A DNA stretch of 64,000 nucleotides from Dendrocalamus latiflorus (GCA_017311315.1 CM029612.1:21464731-21528730), one strand, 5' to 3'; numbered from the stretch's first letter, positions 21,125-32,382 are shown. Numbers and translations: made by a program. The notes: a model not told the origin generated them from the letters alone.

Positions 21125-21796
21125 GCATAGAAGCCTCATCGGCGCGGTTGAGCTTCTACTGTCTGTTAGGATCTCTACTTCTTCTATGTTTTTGCCATGT
21201 TTAATAGTTGGGTTTGTAGGATTATGAGATGTGTTCTTGCTATTTTAGATGGATAACCTGCTCGTTATCTTGTTATGCTATAATAGTGGATTCTAATCTT
21301 AATGGAAATGGAATGTGCTGTTGTGTTTGCTACTGTATTTGCTTGTTTTCGAAAGGCATAGCTAACATTTCTTGGCTAGCCAAAAAACAGAAAAATTTTA
21401 GGTGTATAATGAATTATCATAGACGGTTTTGTGGTATAAACCGTCTATGAAGGACTATCACAGATGGCTCAAACCAAAAACCGTCTGTGATACTCTTACA
21501 TCACAGACAGTTCTATCTACCAACCGTCTGTGATGCGAAAGTATCATAGGCAGTTCTATATACCAACCGTCTGTGATACTTGCCTATCACAGATGGATGG
21601 TAGCTAGAACCGTCTGTGATAGTATTCTTTACAGACGGTTCTAGTTACAAACCATCTATGTTATATTTATCACAGATGGCTCACAAACCGTACGTGATAA
21701 CCTCCGATAATCATTGACCCATAAATTCAGACGGTTTAGAAAACCGTTTATGACGGCAGTTCCGAACCATCTGTGATGACCCTTTTGGTACTAGTG

Positions 21797-22308
21797 TGTG
21801 TGTGTGCGCAATCCTTTTCTCATGCGTTGGCTATGGATTGCGACTTGCCTGTTCTTTTGGGCTACGACTTTTGCTGTGGTTTATTAGTGTAATAAATAGT
21901 GATTGCCAAAAGACAAAAACAAATGGGACCTATTGATCATCCTGACTGTTGGAATGCCAGAATTAACCGAGCAAGCTAGCTAGAGCCGCCCAGTTGAAAC
22001 TTTGAGATCCCTTCACCAATGGAGTGCTAGGTAGAAGAAGCGGTAGAAGAAGCTAGAACAAATGGAGATCTACGTACCTGCATATAATCGCCACAACTTA
22101 AAGACAAATTAACCATGTTACGCGATTAAGTAAACAAGCTAATATATAATTTCTGAGCCAGAACGGCCGGGGCATCAGAATATCGATCGATATGCATGTC
22201 GTCGTAGTGCTAGCTCGTCCTCATGATTAGGACCGATCGAGGAATCTCCAACTTTTACCTCAAGAACAAAGGCACGAGGGCAGCATGTCCTGCATGCAGG
22301 GCGAGTAG

Positions 22309-22386
<78 letters not shown>

Positions 22387-22578
22387 GGGCCAGGGCTAGC
22401 TGCAGGGACCAGCGTACGTACCAACGTTTGGGACGGAGCACATCAGTGGCACTGCATGTGAAGGAGAGACCACACAGCGACGACGGCCGGAGGGAGAGGA
22501 GGGGAGTTAGCAGTACGTACAACGTGTCCGATCTGCGAGCGCGAATGAGCCGAGCTTGTGCTGGCTGGACCATGTAGC
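21797..22578. other. Intergenic spacer between CACTA and Copia elements
   Basis: Mixed-composition host sequence with a long GA microsatellite. One minus-strand open frame (22175-22573) is sustained only by the GA repeat (Leu-Ser translation) and is not called as a gene. Confidence 0.5.
22312..22382. repeat. (GA)n microsatellite, about 35 units
   Basis: Uninterrupted GA dinucleotides over about 70 bases. Confidence 0.97.
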
Positions 22579-23053
22579 TGTTGGGGGCCTATCTCAGGAT
22601 CACTAGTAGTAGATCTGGTAGGGTAGACTATCTATTTGACGTGAACAAAGAGTAATGCGTCTAGATCTAAAAGAACAGAGAGTAAAGAGAAAGGGGTTTA
22701 GTGTTACCGACCATCCGTGGTCTTGGTTGCGGGTGCAGAGGCGTCCGCCATGGAGTCGGTGGAGTCGGGAGACGTCGGTGGTGAAGTCCGGTGGCGGCGC
22801 CGTCCAGGGGCGGCGTGGCAGTGGTGCTTCCCGTCACTGGCTGCGCTCCCCCTCGAGATCGGGTCAGGGTTATGTCGGTGGGGCAGTACGGCTCCGTTCA
22901 ACCTCGTGATCTGAGCCGCCGGCCCCCACCTGTATTTATAGCGCAGTGTGACAGGGGCCCACCAACCATTAGGGTTGGGCGCCCCCGATCAGGGCGCGAG
23001 CTCAAGGCCCAGGTGGCCGTTGGGCCAAACCTGGGGTGGAGATCATCCTAACA
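22579..23053 (-). repeat. 3' LTR of the young Copia
   Basis: 475 bp, TG...CA. The minus-strand TATA-like box CTATAAATA lies near 22931-22941. A CT-rich block next to it (plus strand TTCTCCCCCTTGATCT, 23054-23069) is the complement of the polypurine tract. Confidence 0.96.
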
Positions 23054-23066
23054 TTCTCCCCCTTGA
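23054..23066 (-). other. Polypurine tract
   Basis: On the minus strand AAGGGGGAGAA directly abuts the 3' LTR. This is the usual primer for plus-strand DNA synthesis in LTR retrotransposons. Confidence 0.85.
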
Positions 23067-23239
23067 TCTCAACTTATACTTAAACTCTATACTTGTCACT
23101 CATTGCTTTTCTCATTCCATCACAGATCAGTGCATAGAGCGTGCCTCATCGTCACGGTCTTATGCCATTAGATTGAACAGCCACAATGCACTTCTCTGTT
23201 TTGAAATGTACTCTCAACTGGGCCCTTATTGTCCAGGAA

Positions 23240-26200
23240 TCATAGGCTTTCCCGTAAACCCATGCCGGCTAAGTGTTCTCTGAATACATTGGGCGGTAAG
23301 CCTTTTGTGAGCGGATCCGCGAGCATCTTTTCTGTCCTTATATGCTCAAGACTGATTATATGATCCCGGACTTTATCTTTCACAACATAATACTTTATGT
23401 CAATGTGTTTGGCAGCACCACTTGACTTATTGTTGTGAGCATAACATACTGCTGGTTCATTATCGCAGTATAACTTTAGTGGCTTATGTATGTCATCTAC
23501 CACTTTCAACCCGGGTATGAATTTCTTTACCCAATTCACCTGCCCCGTGGCCTCATAACATGCTACAAACTCGACATACATTGTGGATGATGTAGTGACG
23601 GTTTGTTTTGAGCTTTTCCACGATATAGCTCCTCCTGCGAGAGTGAATACATATCCGGATGTCGACTTTCTATCATCTCCCGCATAATCAGAATCTGTAT
23701 ACCCCACTATATGGAGTGAATCTGATCTTCTGTATGTCATCATGAGGCCTTTTGTTCCTTGCAAATAACACAAGACTTTCTTTACTAATTTCCAATGTTC
23801 TATTCCAGGATTGCTCTGGAATCTGCCAAGTAACCCGGTAACAAACGCTAAGTCAGGGCGCGTACACACTTGAGCATACTGCAAGCTTCCGACAGCTGAA
23901 GCATATGGAACCGCTTTCATTTGATCGATCTCATATTGGTTCCTGGGGCATTGAAATTCCCCATACTTGTCGCCCTTGACTATAGGAGTAGATGAAGGCT
24001 TACAATTTTGCATACTATATTTCTTTAGAATCTTTTCTATGTATGCCTTTTGTGATAAACCTAAAAACCCCTTAGTTCTATCTCGGTGAATCTCTATTCC
24101 CAGTACGAACGAAGCTTCACCAAGATCCTTCATATCAAAATTCGAGGACAAGAACTTCTTTGTCTCCAGTAATAGGCTAACATCACTACTAGCAAGTAAA
24201 ATGTCATCCACATACAGGATTAGGAAAATGTATTTCTCATTCTTAAACTTTGCATAAACGCAATTGTCCTCTACATTCTCCTTGAACCCAAAACTTCTTA
24301 TTGTACTATCAAACTTCAAGTACCACTGCCTTGATGCTTGTTTCAATCCGTAAATGGATTTCTTCAGCCGGCATCCCATACGTTCTTTTCCTTCCACAAC
24401 AAAACCTTTCGGTTGTGCCATGTAAACATTTTCCTCCAAATCCCCATTTAGGAACGCCGTCTTTACATCCATCTGATGCAATTCTAAATCATAATGAGCT
24501 ACAAGCGCCATTATTATTCTAAAAGAATCTTTACACGAGACTGGAGAAAATGTCTCATTGTAATCTATGCCTTCTCTTTGCGTAAAGCCCTTTGCCACAA
24601 GTCGCGCTTTAAATCTTTCTATATTCCCTCTAGAGTCATGTTTTGTTTTGTAGATCCATTCACAGCCTACTGTCTTGGCTCCTTTAGGAATAGTTTCTAA
24701 GTCTCAAACACCGTTGGTGCTCATTGACTTCATTTCATCCTGCATAGCTTCAAGCCACTTGGATGAATGAGCGCTTCTCATGGCTTCTTCAAAAGAGGTG
24801 GGATCACCCTCCATTTGAAAATCCTCAGTTTCATAAACTTCGTAATCATTAGGGATAGCTGATCTTCTGACTCTTTGAGACCTTCTGAGTCCCTCGCTAT
24901 TTGATGCTTGTTCTGTGTGAGGCTGTTGTTGCTCTTCCTCTTGGGTTACAATGGGTTCTATGGGATCCTGAAGGACAGGTTCCTCATGTTCACTCATCGT
25001 TTCCACAGGAGAACTAACAACAGGTGCTGTCACTACAGTGTCTGGCACTGTTGGTGTAGCAACAACAGGTAGCGTGAAAAATGGTTCCTGAACCATCGGA
25101 ATGGGCACATGTACCCGCTTTTCCTCTAAGTTAATTTCTCGCGCTACTCTGCTCCCCCTGATCATCTCTTCCTCCAAGAAGACAGCATGTCTTGTTTCTA
25201 CAAACTTTGTATGTCTGTCAGGACAATAGAAGCGATAACCCTTCGATTTTTCTGGATAGCCAATAAAATGGCAGCTGACTGTCTTGGGATCTAGCTTCCC
25301 TATGTTTGGGTTAAAAACTTTAGCCTCAGCAGGACAACCCCACACACGTAAATAGTTAAGTGAGGGTTCTCTTCCTGTCCACAACTTATACGGTGTTTTG
25401 GGTACCGACTTACTTGGTACTCGATTAAGAATATGAATGGCGGTTTTTAACGCCTCCATCCATAAACTTATCGGTAGCGTAGAGTAACTTATCATACTTC
25501 TCACCATATCCATTAAGGTACGGTTGCGTCTTTCAGCCACTCCATTCTGCTGAGGTTCGCCCGGTGTAGAGTACTGGGCAACTATGCTATTTTCCTGTAA
25601 GAACCTTGCAAAAGGTTCAGGAACTTGGCCATACGGGGTGTGCCGACCGTAGTACTCCCCCCCACGGTCGGATCTTACTATCTTAATCTTTAAATTGTGC
25701 TGATTTTCTACTTCAGCCTTTAATATCTTAAATTTATCCAATGCTTCTGTTCTTTCTTTAATTGGATGAATATAGCCATAACGCGAATAGTCATCTGTGA
25801 ATGTTATAAATGAATCATAACCATCCACACTTTTCATAGGAAATGGACCACAGATATCTGTGTGAATTATTTCTAAATTTCCTGCGCTTCGTTTGGCGTC
25901 TTTCTTTATTTTCTTAACATATTTTCCTTTTATGCAATCAATACATTGTTCTAAATCTGAAAATTCTAATGGCGGAAGAAGTGTTTTCTTAATCAATCGT
26001 TCTATTCTCCCCCTTGAAATATGGCCTAAACGACAATGCCATAATTTCGACGATACATCATGATTTATCTTCCGCTTTTTACTTACATTCATAGACGAAA
26101 AGGTATTCTCATTCTCAATAGACACATGATTCACATTCTCAGAAAGTGATAATAAATAAAGCTTGTCTTGTCGGAAGGCAAGACCAACACATTTATTATT

Positions 26201-27424
26201 AAACACAAGTCTGCATTTGCCATTACCAAAATGGCAATCATAACCATCATCATCTAATTTCGACACACTTATTAAGTTTCTGCGCAAAGAGGGTACATAA
26301 AGAACGTCTGAAAGCCTAAGTACAAAACCATCATGAAATTCTAAAGAGAGATCTCCAATGGCCTCGACTTCGGCTTCAATTCCATTCGCAACTTTAATTG
26401 TTCTTTCTCCTCTTTGTAGGGTCCTCCTCGTATGGAATCCCTGTAATGAATTAGCAATATGAATAGTTGCACCTGAGTCAATCTACCAAGTAGATTTTTC
26501 ATAACTTAAATATAAGGATTCATCTATAAATGTAATGACATCCTTACCATTCTTCAACAGATGCTTCAGGAACTCTGAGCAGTCCCTCTGATAGTGCCCT
26601 GCCTTCTTCTTACAAAATTTACAGGTGTCTTTGTCTACTGTAAATTGGTTGGGCTTATGAAACTGGGGAACCTTTCCCTGTGACTTAGAAGAGGAGCTAC
26701 TATCCCACTGAGGTTTCCCTTGTGGTTTGGCATTAAAGTTCTTTCTTTTGTTGTTCTTCACAAGGTTTGCAAAGTCACCCTGTGAGGTTTTAAGCCTCTC
26801 CTCTTCTTGCACACACATTGCAATGAGCTTTTCTATGTCCCATTTGTCGGGCTGCATGTTGTAATTAACAACAAAAGTGTCAAATTATTTTGGCAGAGAA
26901 GCAAAGATCAAATGAATTAGAAACTCATCCTTGAGCCCCATATCTATTGAATTTAGCTTAGCTGCCGTTGTGCTCATCTTTAGTATATGCTCTCTTATTC
27001 CACCACTAGAGTATCTCTCATTCACTAGTTTCTTAATCAGCGTGCTTGCTGTGGCCTTTGAAGAACCAGTAAACTGATTCTTCACTTTCTGTAGATACTC
27101 TGTGGCAGTGTCACAGTCTGGGATGGATCCCCTTATTGGATCTGCAATGGTGGCCTTAGCCACCATCAGGCACTTGCTATTCGAGATGTCCCATTTCTTT
27201 TTCTCAAGATCATATTTCATTCTGACTTCTGCATGATCACGCTTTCGGGCAGTGAAATCAGCATCAGTCTCATTTTCTGCCCTCACCGGGTCCTCTGGCT
27301 CAGTAGGACACGGAGAGGTGAGGGCTAAGTCATTCTCGGACAGCGCAAGTGCCAAATCATACTTTTCTCGCCAGACCCGATAATTGTTCCCATCAAGTGC
27401 CGGGATGTGCGAGATGTATGCCAT
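23240..27424 (-). pseudogene. Copia gag-pol polyprotein with three nonsense codons
   Basis: One continuous frame of 1395 codons from the ATG of 'MAYISHIPALDG' at 27424, interrupted only by stops at 26885-26887 (TAA), 26483-26485 (TAG, just before the protease 'IDSGAT') and 24704-24706 (TGA, where the family has Trp). Gag: 'DGNNYRVWREKY' near the start and a zinc knuckle 'CKFCKKKAGHYQRDC' near 26600-26650. Integrase: 'HCRLGH' then HTD, 'RSDRGGEY' and 'QNGVAERRNR' (D, D, E residues). Reverse transcriptase: 'AFLNGDLEENVYM' and 'LYVDDILL'. RNase H: 'TDSDYAGD', 'CDNEPA' and 'KHIDIKYYVVKD'. The frame opens 33 codons further upstream, but those codons look like leader. Confidence 0.96.
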
Positions 27425-28684
27425 TGGGTTGAGTCCTGAAACAGTATCAGAAAAAATGAGGAAACATAATAATATAATAATTGCATGCTTTGATTTAACG
27501 TTGGTCAAAATTAAAACATGCAAAAATTCTTGTACATTAATTCTACATCACCGTTGGGCAGAAGATAGAATTAATGCATAAATTCATGAATAAATCAATT
27601 TATAATATTGCTATCATCAACTTTGGTCAGAAAATAGCAAAATTATAAACCTGAACTGTAAATAAATGTAACTATTCCTCTAATTTTAATTTTCCCGTTG
27701 GTTCCAATTAAAATTAGAGAAAAACTTAAAATTTCTGCTCTTCAAAATTAAATTCTCCCGTTGGTTCGAATTTAATAAGAAGATAATAAACTTTAGCTCG
27801 CAGCGGAAAAATTCTGGTCTTGGATCAAAATTGAACAGAAATTTGATCTCAAACTTAACAAAAAACATCAAATGAATGCTTCTGGAAAAATAAATAAACC
27901 AGAAACCACATTTTACTGTGCAAACCGGCCATTTGGCCCGGCCTGCGCAGCCGCGGCCCACGGCGCACGGCGGCCCACTCGGCCGCGCCACACGCGCGCG
28001 CGCCCGCGGCCTCACGCGCGGCCTGCTCGGCCGGCCTTTCTCGCGCTCCTCACGCGCCCACGCGCTCCTCACGCGCGCCTCACGCGCCCACGCGCGCGCG
28101 GACGTCGCGCCGCCCCCGCGCCCGGCCACAACCTGGGCCTGGGCCGGGATTTCTCTCGCCCGCCTGGGCCGAAAGCCAGCCCGACGCGCTCGGTGTCCTC
28201 GCAGCCGTTCATCGCCATCGGACGGCTGAGCGGCGATATCGCCCGAACAAAACTCGCGCGGCGGACGCCCCCCGAAAACCCTAATCATTCGGCCCTCTCC
28301 CCTCTCTCTCTCCGCACCCGAGCGAGCGAAGCGACGGCGGCGGCGATTCCATCCACGCCGCCGGAGAAGAAGAAGAAGCCGGCGCCGCCGCTGGCCCTCT
28401 CGCCGGCGTGCGCGCTCCCCTGAGAGGGAGCGCGCCGCCGTCGAGCGGCTCAGTGTCGGTGCCCTTCCGAGTGCGCACGCTCGGATCTGACGCCGGCGCC
28501 GACGGTGGCCTGTACGTGGAGCGCCGGCGAGCCCATGGCTCGGCCGATCTCCCCACCGCCAGCGACGACGACGGCGGCCCCGGTAAGTCCCGGTCTTTTC
28601 TTTTCTAGGGTTAGGGTTCGGGTTAGGGTTAGGGTTCTTCCTTCCTTTCTTTTCTTTTTCCCTATCTCAGTTCTACGTCTAGGG
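27425..28684 (-). other. Long GC-rich untranslated leader of the young Copia
   Basis: About 1.26 kb between primer-binding site and gag. 27940-28600 is unusually GC-rich, with alternating CG-rich words ('cacgcgcgcg'). 28605-28636 contains several GGGTTA / GGGTTC telomere-like units. On the plus strand 28280-28600 resembles the first exon of a plant gene with a splice donor (GGTAAGT, 28582). Near the gag ATG the minus strand has a polypyrimidine tract and CAG that could be a splice acceptor. The open frames through it are not convincing genes. Confidence 0.6.
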
Positions 28685-28696
28685 GCTCTGATACCA
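28685..28696 (-). other. Primer-binding site of the young Copia
   Basis: Minus-strand TGGTATCAGAGC, the exact Copia primer-binding sequence for initiator methionine tRNA, one base from the 5' LTR at 28698. Confidence 0.95.
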
Positions 28697-28697
28697 T

Positions 28698-29172
28698 TGT
28701 TGGAGGCCTATCTCAGGATCACTAGTAGTAGATCTGGTAGGGTAGACTATCTATTTGGCGTGAACAAAGAGTAATGCGTCTAGATCTAAAAGAACAGAGA
28801 GTAAAGAGAAAGGGGTTTAGTGTTACCGACCATCCGTGGTCTTGGTTGCGGGTGCAGAGGCGTCCGCCATGGAGTCGGTGGAGTCGGGAGACGTCGGTGG
28901 TGAAGTCCGGTGGCGGCGCCGTCCAGGGGCGGCGTGGCAGTGGTGCTTCCCGTCACTGGCTGCGCTCCCCCTCGAGATCGGGTCAGGGTTATGTCGGTGG
29001 GGCAGTACGGCTCCGTTCAACCTCGTGATCTGAGCCGCCGGCCCCCACCTGTATTTATAGCGCAGTGTGACAGGGGCCCACCAACCATTAGGGTTGGGCG
29101 CCCCCGATCAGGGCGCGAGCTCAAGGCCTAGGTGGCCGTTGGGCCAAACCTGGGGTGGAGATCATCCTAACA
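28698..29172 (-). repeat. 5' LTR of the young Copia
   Basis: 475 bp, differing from the 3' LTR at three sites: one near base 7, one in 'ttt(g/a)(g/a)cgtg' near base 61, and one in 'aaggcc(c/t)agg' near base 430. The minus-strand TATA-like box CTATAAATA near 29050-29060 should drive the element. Confidence 0.96.
29050..29060 (-). promoter_or_regulatory. TATA box of the young Copia 5' LTR
   Basis: Minus-strand GCTATAAATAC in the U3/R part of the LTR, upstream of the primer-binding site in the direction of gag-pol. Confidence 0.7.
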
Positions 29173-29819
29173 GTAGCTAGTGCACGCAAAGGAAAGCAAA
29201 GGCATGCAGCCTGCCTGCCCCAGGTAGATTCGTCAGGAACGCAAAAGAGGTTGTTAGAACCAGGTGCCTTTTCCTTTTTTTTTTCTTTTCGGGAAAGTCT
29301 TGCTTCTTTCTTCCTTTCTTTCTGCTACACATGATTAGCTTTTATTCTTTTTTATTTTATGAGAATGCATGGTTGTTTCCATGCAAATCTGTGCTCGACG
29401 ACCATTATTAGTTCTTGAAAGCCATCCTGACCTTTGGTCCAGTCCTATTCCAGCTGCACCATCACATCCTTGTCCTATTCGTGATAGAGAAAACACACAT
29501 GAAAATAAACATTTCCAGCTGCCACGCAACGCCTGGATGCCTAAAGGTCAAAGCACACGAGCCGAACAGATCAGTTGGCTGTACGTTGCACTTTTTGTCG
29601 ACCCTAGCTGCATCTTTATCAGCCTGCTCGCCAATGATCGTTACCCTCCAGACTCGAGAGACAAAAGATACTGGCTAGTAGTATGGAAAGCAATCAAGCA
29701 GGAAGCGAAGAGATTCTAAAAATAGGGGGATTCTGAATTGGCAGGTTGTGGTGGAAGCTGCGGTAAAGAAATGCTTGGGCGGATGGAGAGGTGATGGTGT
29801 ACTGAACGCGCCGTGTAAG
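29173..29819. other. Intergenic spacer
   Basis: Host-type sequence between two retrotransposons. It continues the sequence left of 22579 once the insertion is removed. No gene or repeat recognised; open frames are short and unlike any family I know. Confidence 0.5.
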
Positions 29820-30106
29820 TGAAAGCGTGTAGTGTTTTAAAGAAATCATACAATGAATTGATTAATGAATTAAGAGTTACATATATAGGTCTCTTTCTTC
29901 TATATCTGAACAACCGGTTTATAGAAATAATACTCAGGAGATAAGGAGGGAAGAGACTTGAGTAGATACACATGATCCGTGAGATAAGGGAGGAAGAGAC
30001 CTGAGAAGATACGTGTGATCCGTGGTATGTAACAACCACGGGAGGTCAACCATGGTCGGTCATGGTCGACACAACATAGCGGATGGTCGTATGTAGATAT
30101 CTAACA
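29820..30106 (-). repeat. 3' LTR of the old Copia
   Basis: 287 bp, TGAAAG...CTAACA. It contains two copies of 'gagataaggaggaagagacctgagaagatac'-like sequence and a 'catggtcggtcatggtcga' motif. The minus strand has 'ctatatatgtaac' as a TATA-like region near 29878-29890. Confidence 0.88.
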
Positions 30107-30205
30107 CTCTCCAGCAGTCGGAACAACAGAAGGACGAACATTCAGACTGGATCAAAACTCGGTGAAGATGGGTGTGGGCAGACCTTTGGTGAAGATATCC
30201 ACGTA

Positions 30206-30712
30206 CTATGAAGATGTTGAGACATAAAGAACACGCACGTCACCGAGAACAACACACTCCCAAACGAAATGCAGGCCAATCTCTACATGTTTAGTATGCT
30301 GATGCTGAACCAGGTTGGTGGAGAGGTAGACTGTGCTGACATTTTCGTAGTAGACTAGGGTGGTGCGGCGAAGTGGACTATGTAGCTCCACGAGCACTTG
30401 GTGCAACCAGCAGGCTTCAGCGACGCTGTTTGCAACGGCGCGGTACTCGGCCTCCGCACTTGACCAGGAGATGGTGTGCTGCTGCTTTGATGACCAAGAG
30501 ACGAGGTTGTCCCCGAGGAAAATGTCGTAGCCTAAGGTGGACTTGCGTGTGTTGAGACAGCCCACCCAATTAACATCAGAGTACACAATTAGTTTAGCAG
30601 GTGAAGTGTGATAAAGGAATAGACCATGCTTAAGAGTCTCCCGAAGGTACCGCAGGATGCATTTCACTAAAGCAAGATGGGGCTCATGTGGATCGTGCAT
30701 GTAAAGGCACAC
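30206..30712 (-). pseudogene. RNase H segment of the old Copia
   Basis: A fairly open 168-residue frame with 'ILRYLRETLKHGLFL', 'YSDVNWVGC', 'KSTLGYDIFLGDNLVSWSSKQQ', 'SSAEAEYRAVA' and 'NVSTVYLSTN', the standard end of a Copia polyprotein, where RNase H removes RNA from the RNA-DNA hybrid. It is separated from the reverse transcriptase segment by frame changes. Confidence 0.93.
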
Positions 30713-30836
30713 CTGCTACACAGCGTAGGCAATATCCGGGCGAGTGAAGGTCAAGTACTGCAAAGCTCCAGTAAAACTATGGTAGTAAGTCAGATCATCA
30801 ACTGGAGCGCTGTCACCAAAGAGCTTGGAATGCATG

Positions 30837-31077
30837 TCAACAGGTGTGTTGTAGGGCTTGCAGGTGGACATCCCCGCACAATCTAAGATGTCTAAATATA
30901 CTGGCGCTGGGAAAGAAAGAGAGCACTTTCCTGACGGTGGATTGACATCCCCAAAAATGGTAAAACTGACCGTGATCCTTCATGGGAAATTCTTCCTGGA
31001 GAGCTGAGATCATTTGGCGAAGTAGACCATTAGAGGAGGCAATCAAGACTATGTCATCCACATAGAGTAGTAACTAT
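30837..31077 (-). pseudogene. C-terminal reverse transcriptase segment of the old Copia
   Basis: 'LLLYVDDIVLIASS' at about 31000-31070 is the YVDD catalytic motif of Copia reverse transcriptase. A stop codon lies just before it at the CACTA insertion point. The upstream part of the same domain resumes on the far side of the CACTA at 33355. Confidence 0.92.
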
Positions 31078-31355
31078 ACCCACTACTACAAAACAAGCTA
31101 TACTGGACGTCTTACCATAGACGGTTCATGTGGAGCCGTCTGTGCTTTGATTATTACAGACGGTTCATGGCTAAAATCGTTTATGAAATTATCACAGACG
31201 GTTAGGTTTAAAAATTGTCTGTGATATACTAATTATCATAGATGATTTTTAACTAGAACCATCTATGAAACTATCACAGACGGTTAGGTTTAAAAACCTT
31301 CTGTGATATACAAATTATCACAGATGGTTTTTAACTAGAACCATCTATGAAACTA

Positions 31356-31739
31356 TCATAGACGGTTTTTATTTACAACCGTCTGTGTTTTGTCGTTTGT
31401 CATATGAACTATAGAAGCTACTGAGACGAGAGACAAATTCAAGGCAAATTTATTACAAAAGTCCCAAAAAAGATATTCCCAGATCTTAGTCTTCTGGGCT
31501 TCATATGCTTCTTCTTCGACTTTTGGAGTTGAAGGATCAGCCGCTGAGTTCTCGAATGCCGTGAAGTTTGCTCTTGCCTTGTGCACTTCCTCCTCCAGCC
31601 TGGGCAAATCATTAGCACGGTCCATAATCTCATAGAGGATGTCATGATAAGCTTCCTTAGAATCGGCCACTTCTACTTGATCGGCAATGTTATCCATGTG
31701 TCTCTCCACTGCCGCAAGAGCTTCTTCCGCTTTGTGCAT
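31356..31739 (-). CDS. Unrecognised 127-aa open frame in the CACTA
   Basis: A minus-strand open frame starting 'MHKAEEALAAVERHMDNIAD'. The first about 95 residues are rich in Glu, Ala, Lys and Asp with heptad-like spacing (AVERHMDNIADQVEVADSK, then LEEEVHKARANF) and probably form a coiled coil. The last about 25 residues run into the subterminal repeat array, so the C-terminus is repeat-encoded. I do not recognise the family. It may be a captured host exon, part of a former CACTA gene, or chance. Codon use is not obviously random (no low-complexity bias), which is why I list it. Expression is unknown. Confidence 0.35.
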   Translation of the reverse strand: MHKAEEALAAVERHMDNIADQVEVADSKEAYHDILYEIMDRANDLPRLEEEVHKARANFTAFENSAADPSTPKVEEEAYEAQKTKIWEYLFWDFCNKFALNLSLVSVASIVHMTNDKTQTVVNKNRL

Positions 31740-32382
31740 ATTGCAGAGAAGAACGAGGCTAAGGGTAGTTTCCCTTTGCTGAGCGGCAACGAGACACCTC
31801 CGTCGACGGTGGATGATTAGGTCTAGCTAACGGATGGAAGCGAGTCGAGAAAGGAGAGTAGGGAAAGAGTGGAGGAGCTGCTCCAGACGTAAATTGCTGG
31901 CCGCCTGTGTAAGGTTGCGGCCGAACAACTCATAATGGATAGATGAGAGAAAGGAGATCAAAAGAATATTAGATGCCATTATTGAGAAATCGGGGTGAAG
32001 AAGATGAGAGGACAGTTTAGAAGAGATGGATTAGGACGCGCATATTTAAGCGTTATCACAGACGGTTCATATATCAAACCATTTGTATACCAAACCGTCT
32101 CTGATATTAATATCATGGACGATTTGTATAACAAACTGTCTCTGATATGTGAGTTATCACAGACGGTTCGTATAACAAACCGTCTTTGATAATGGCACGT
32201 CACTGATCCGTGACGTGTCACCCAGGATTTCGATCTCATCTGTCCATTCTCTCCACATCGAATGGCAGGCACTGGTTCCTCCCACCACTCGGCCCTTATT
32301 AATTACCCCCATCTACCTTTCCACCGGCAGTCACGGGTGAGTCCATCTACTATATAGCTTCCTGCATCCCCCTCGACAACGC

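Larger units (their letters stand above)
19848..21796. mobile_element. Non-autonomous CACTA carrying a histone H3 fragment (Pack-CACTA)
   Basis: It starts CACTACTACAAAAAATG and ends CCTTTTGGTACTAGTG, whose complement is CACTAGTACCAAAAGG. The flanking triplet TGT is present on both sides (19845-19847 and 21797-21799). Subterminal arrays of CACAGACGGTT-like hairpins lie at 19870-20150, 20600-20740 and 21410-21780. There is no transposase gene, so it would depend on an autonomous relative. The core (about 20750-21370) carries a captured host gene segment with histone H3 ends. Its right half is similar to the right half of the CACTA at 31081. Confidence 0.93.
22579..29172 (-). mobile_element. Young, nearly intact Copia LTR retrotransposon, 6.6 kb
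   Basis: Two 475-bp LTRs (22579-23053 and 28698-29172) start TGTTGG and end CTAACA. They are flanked by the 5-bp duplication GTAGC (22574-22578 and 29173-29177). By eye the LTRs differ at three positions. Transcription is on the minus strand: primer-binding site at 28685-28696, polypurine tract beside 23054, and one long gag-pol frame (27424 to 23240) with the order protease, integrase, reverse transcriptase, RNase H that defines Copia. Three nonsense codons interrupt it, so it cannot make its own polyprotein. Confidence 0.97.

Noticed and set aside
21410..21780. CRISPR-like regular repeats
   Set aside because: Copies alternate in orientation, vary in sequence and lie inside a CACTA element; this is plant nuclear DNA.
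22175..22573. 132-codon minus-strand frame
   Set aside because: Sustained by the GA microsatellite (Leu-Ser repeat); flanking parts match nothing.
27686..28288. 200-codon minus-strand frame in the Copia leader
   Set aside because: GC-biased composition and no family similarity; it lies between primer-binding site and gag where no protein is expected.
28605..28636. Interstitial telomere
   Set aside because: Only four or so imperfect GGGTTA units, not the plant TTTAGGG unit, and inside a retrotransposon leader present in a 6.6-kb insertion with its own duplication.
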